Assembly (NCBI RefSeq): GCF_018100985.1
Contig: NZ_JAGJEI010000007.1
Coordinates: forward strand, 62,001-126,000
Length of the DNA: 64,000 bases
Reading direction: 5' to 3'
Origin: Pseudoalteromonas sp. MMG007
Lineage (GTDB): Bacteria > Pseudomonadota > Gammaproteobacteria > Enterobacterales > Alteromonadaceae
The notes beneath the pieces were generated by a model. It did not search any database. It saw only the letters and a list, made by a program, of their open reading frames with translations, and was not told the origin of the DNA. Within the stretch, counting starts at the first letter, position 1. Each line of letters begins with the position of its first letter. Positions 63,504-64,000 of the stretch are shown piece by piece. The position numbers and the translations under genes are program-made.

Positions 63504-64000
63504 ATGTCTAATTTATTTTCTTTAGAGGGCAAAGTAGTCCTAATTACAGGTGCTAGCCGTGGTATTGGTAAAGCAATTGCAAATACACTTGTAGCACAAG
63601 GTGCAAAAGTAGCAGGTACTGCAACAAGTGAATCAGGCGCGGCTAAAATTAGTGAGTATTTAGCTGATAACGGTAAAGGTTATGCGTTAAACGTAACTGA
63701 TCCTGCTTCGATTGAGACAACACTTGCCGCGATAAAAGCTGACTTTGGTGATGTTGATGTACTAGTAAATAATGCGGGTATTACTCGCGATAATTTATTA
63801 ATGCGTATGAAAGATGGTGAGTGGGACGATATTATCGACACTAATTTAAGCTCTATCTTTCGCTTATCAAAAGCAGTATTACGTCCAATGATGAAGAAAA
63901 AGAATGGTCGTATCATTAACATAGGTTCAGTTGTGGGCACTATGGGTAATGCAGGCCAAGCTAACTATGCTGCTGCAAAAGCTGGCGTAATTGGTTTTTC
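63504..64000 (+). CDS. fabG: 3-oxoacyl-ACP reductase (FabG), 5' part
   Basis: Open from ATG 63504 to the window end, 165 residues visible. Short-chain dehydrogenase: VVLITGASRGIGKAIA cofactor motif, NNAGITRDNLLM and the catalytic IGSVVGTMGNAGQANYAAAKAGV (Ser, Tyr, Lys). NADPH-dependent reduction of beta-ketoacyl-ACP. 3' end lies outside the window. Confidence 0.98.
   Translation, partial: MSNLFSLEGKVVLITGASRGIGKAIANTLVAQGAKVAGTATSESGAAKISEYLADNGKGYALNVTDPASIETTLAAIKADFGDVDVLVNNAGITRDNLLMRMKDGEWDDIIDTNLSSIFRLSKAVLRPMMKKKNGRIINIGSVVGTMGNAGQANYAAAKAGVIGF

Overview
The window reads as chromosomal DNA of a marine gammaproteobacterium of the Alteromonadales, most likely Pseudoalteromonas. This rests on low-to-middle GC, three large TonB-dependent receptors, a contiguous recC-recB-recD cluster, an FNR-linked cbb3 oxidase locus, and the conserved yejK/yejL/yejM and rne/rluC/yceF/yceD-rpmF-plsX-fabD-fabG orders. 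The genus is inferred from gene content and protein resemblance, not from a marker gene. I saw no rRNA, tRNA, CRISPR array, phage or intact insertion sequence.

Layout. 1-2 kb: 3' end of a TonB receptor. 2.3-11.2 kb: recC, recB and recD with overlapping stops and starts (RecBCD nuclease-helicase). 11.2-11.5 kb: a structured repeat-like element directly in front of a soluble PAS-PAS chemoreceptor. 13.4-15.6 kb: a secreted lipase-like hydrolase and a membrane-anchored periplasmic protein of unknown family. 15.6-25.7 kb, all on the minus strand: ttcA, uspE, fnr and the cbb3 cytochrome oxidase genes (ccoNOQP) with their maturation genes (ccoH, ccoI, ccoS and a UreH/TauE-like membrane protein). ccoS was recovered between larger genes. 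26-31 kb: a lipoprotein, a TonB receptor and an orphan membrane protein. 31.2-40.3 kb, minus: small lipoprotein, csiV, mfd, the agmatine-to-putrescine pair aguB/aguA, a PilZ-like protein, and a haloacid-dehalogenase/peroxiredoxin-like pair divergent from a LysR regulator. 41.9-46.6 kb: a FecI-type sigma factor, FecR-type anti-sigma factor and FecA-type receptor. 47-50.4 kb: DUF2383 protein, LysR regulator and aceK. 50.5-53.9 kb: DUF4124 protein, yejM-like gene and yejL, with yejK divergent. 54.3-57.6 kb: rne, with a 36-bp coding repeat array. 58.4-64 kb: rluC, a HAD phosphatase, yceF, then yceD-rpmF-plsX-fabD-fabG (fabG cut by the window end).

Most of the window is ordinary core genome. The observations most worth a second look are: (i) the FecA-type receptor, which looks like a secreted STN domain fused in front of a complete receptor that still carries its own signal peptide; (ii) the lipase and its downstream membrane-anchored partner, which copies the lipase/foldase gene arrangement without a recognisable foldase; (iii) the structured intergenic element at 11.26-11.54 kb with a diverged, inverted relative at 46.85 kb; (iv) a strong sigma-70-like promoter placed so close to yceD that its transcript should be almost leaderless; (v) an inverted repeat burying the ribosome-binding site of ttcA, which starts with TTG; and (vi) the near-identical 36-bp repeats in the RNase E tail. 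None amounts to a proven new system. The lipase pair and the fused receptor are the best candidates.
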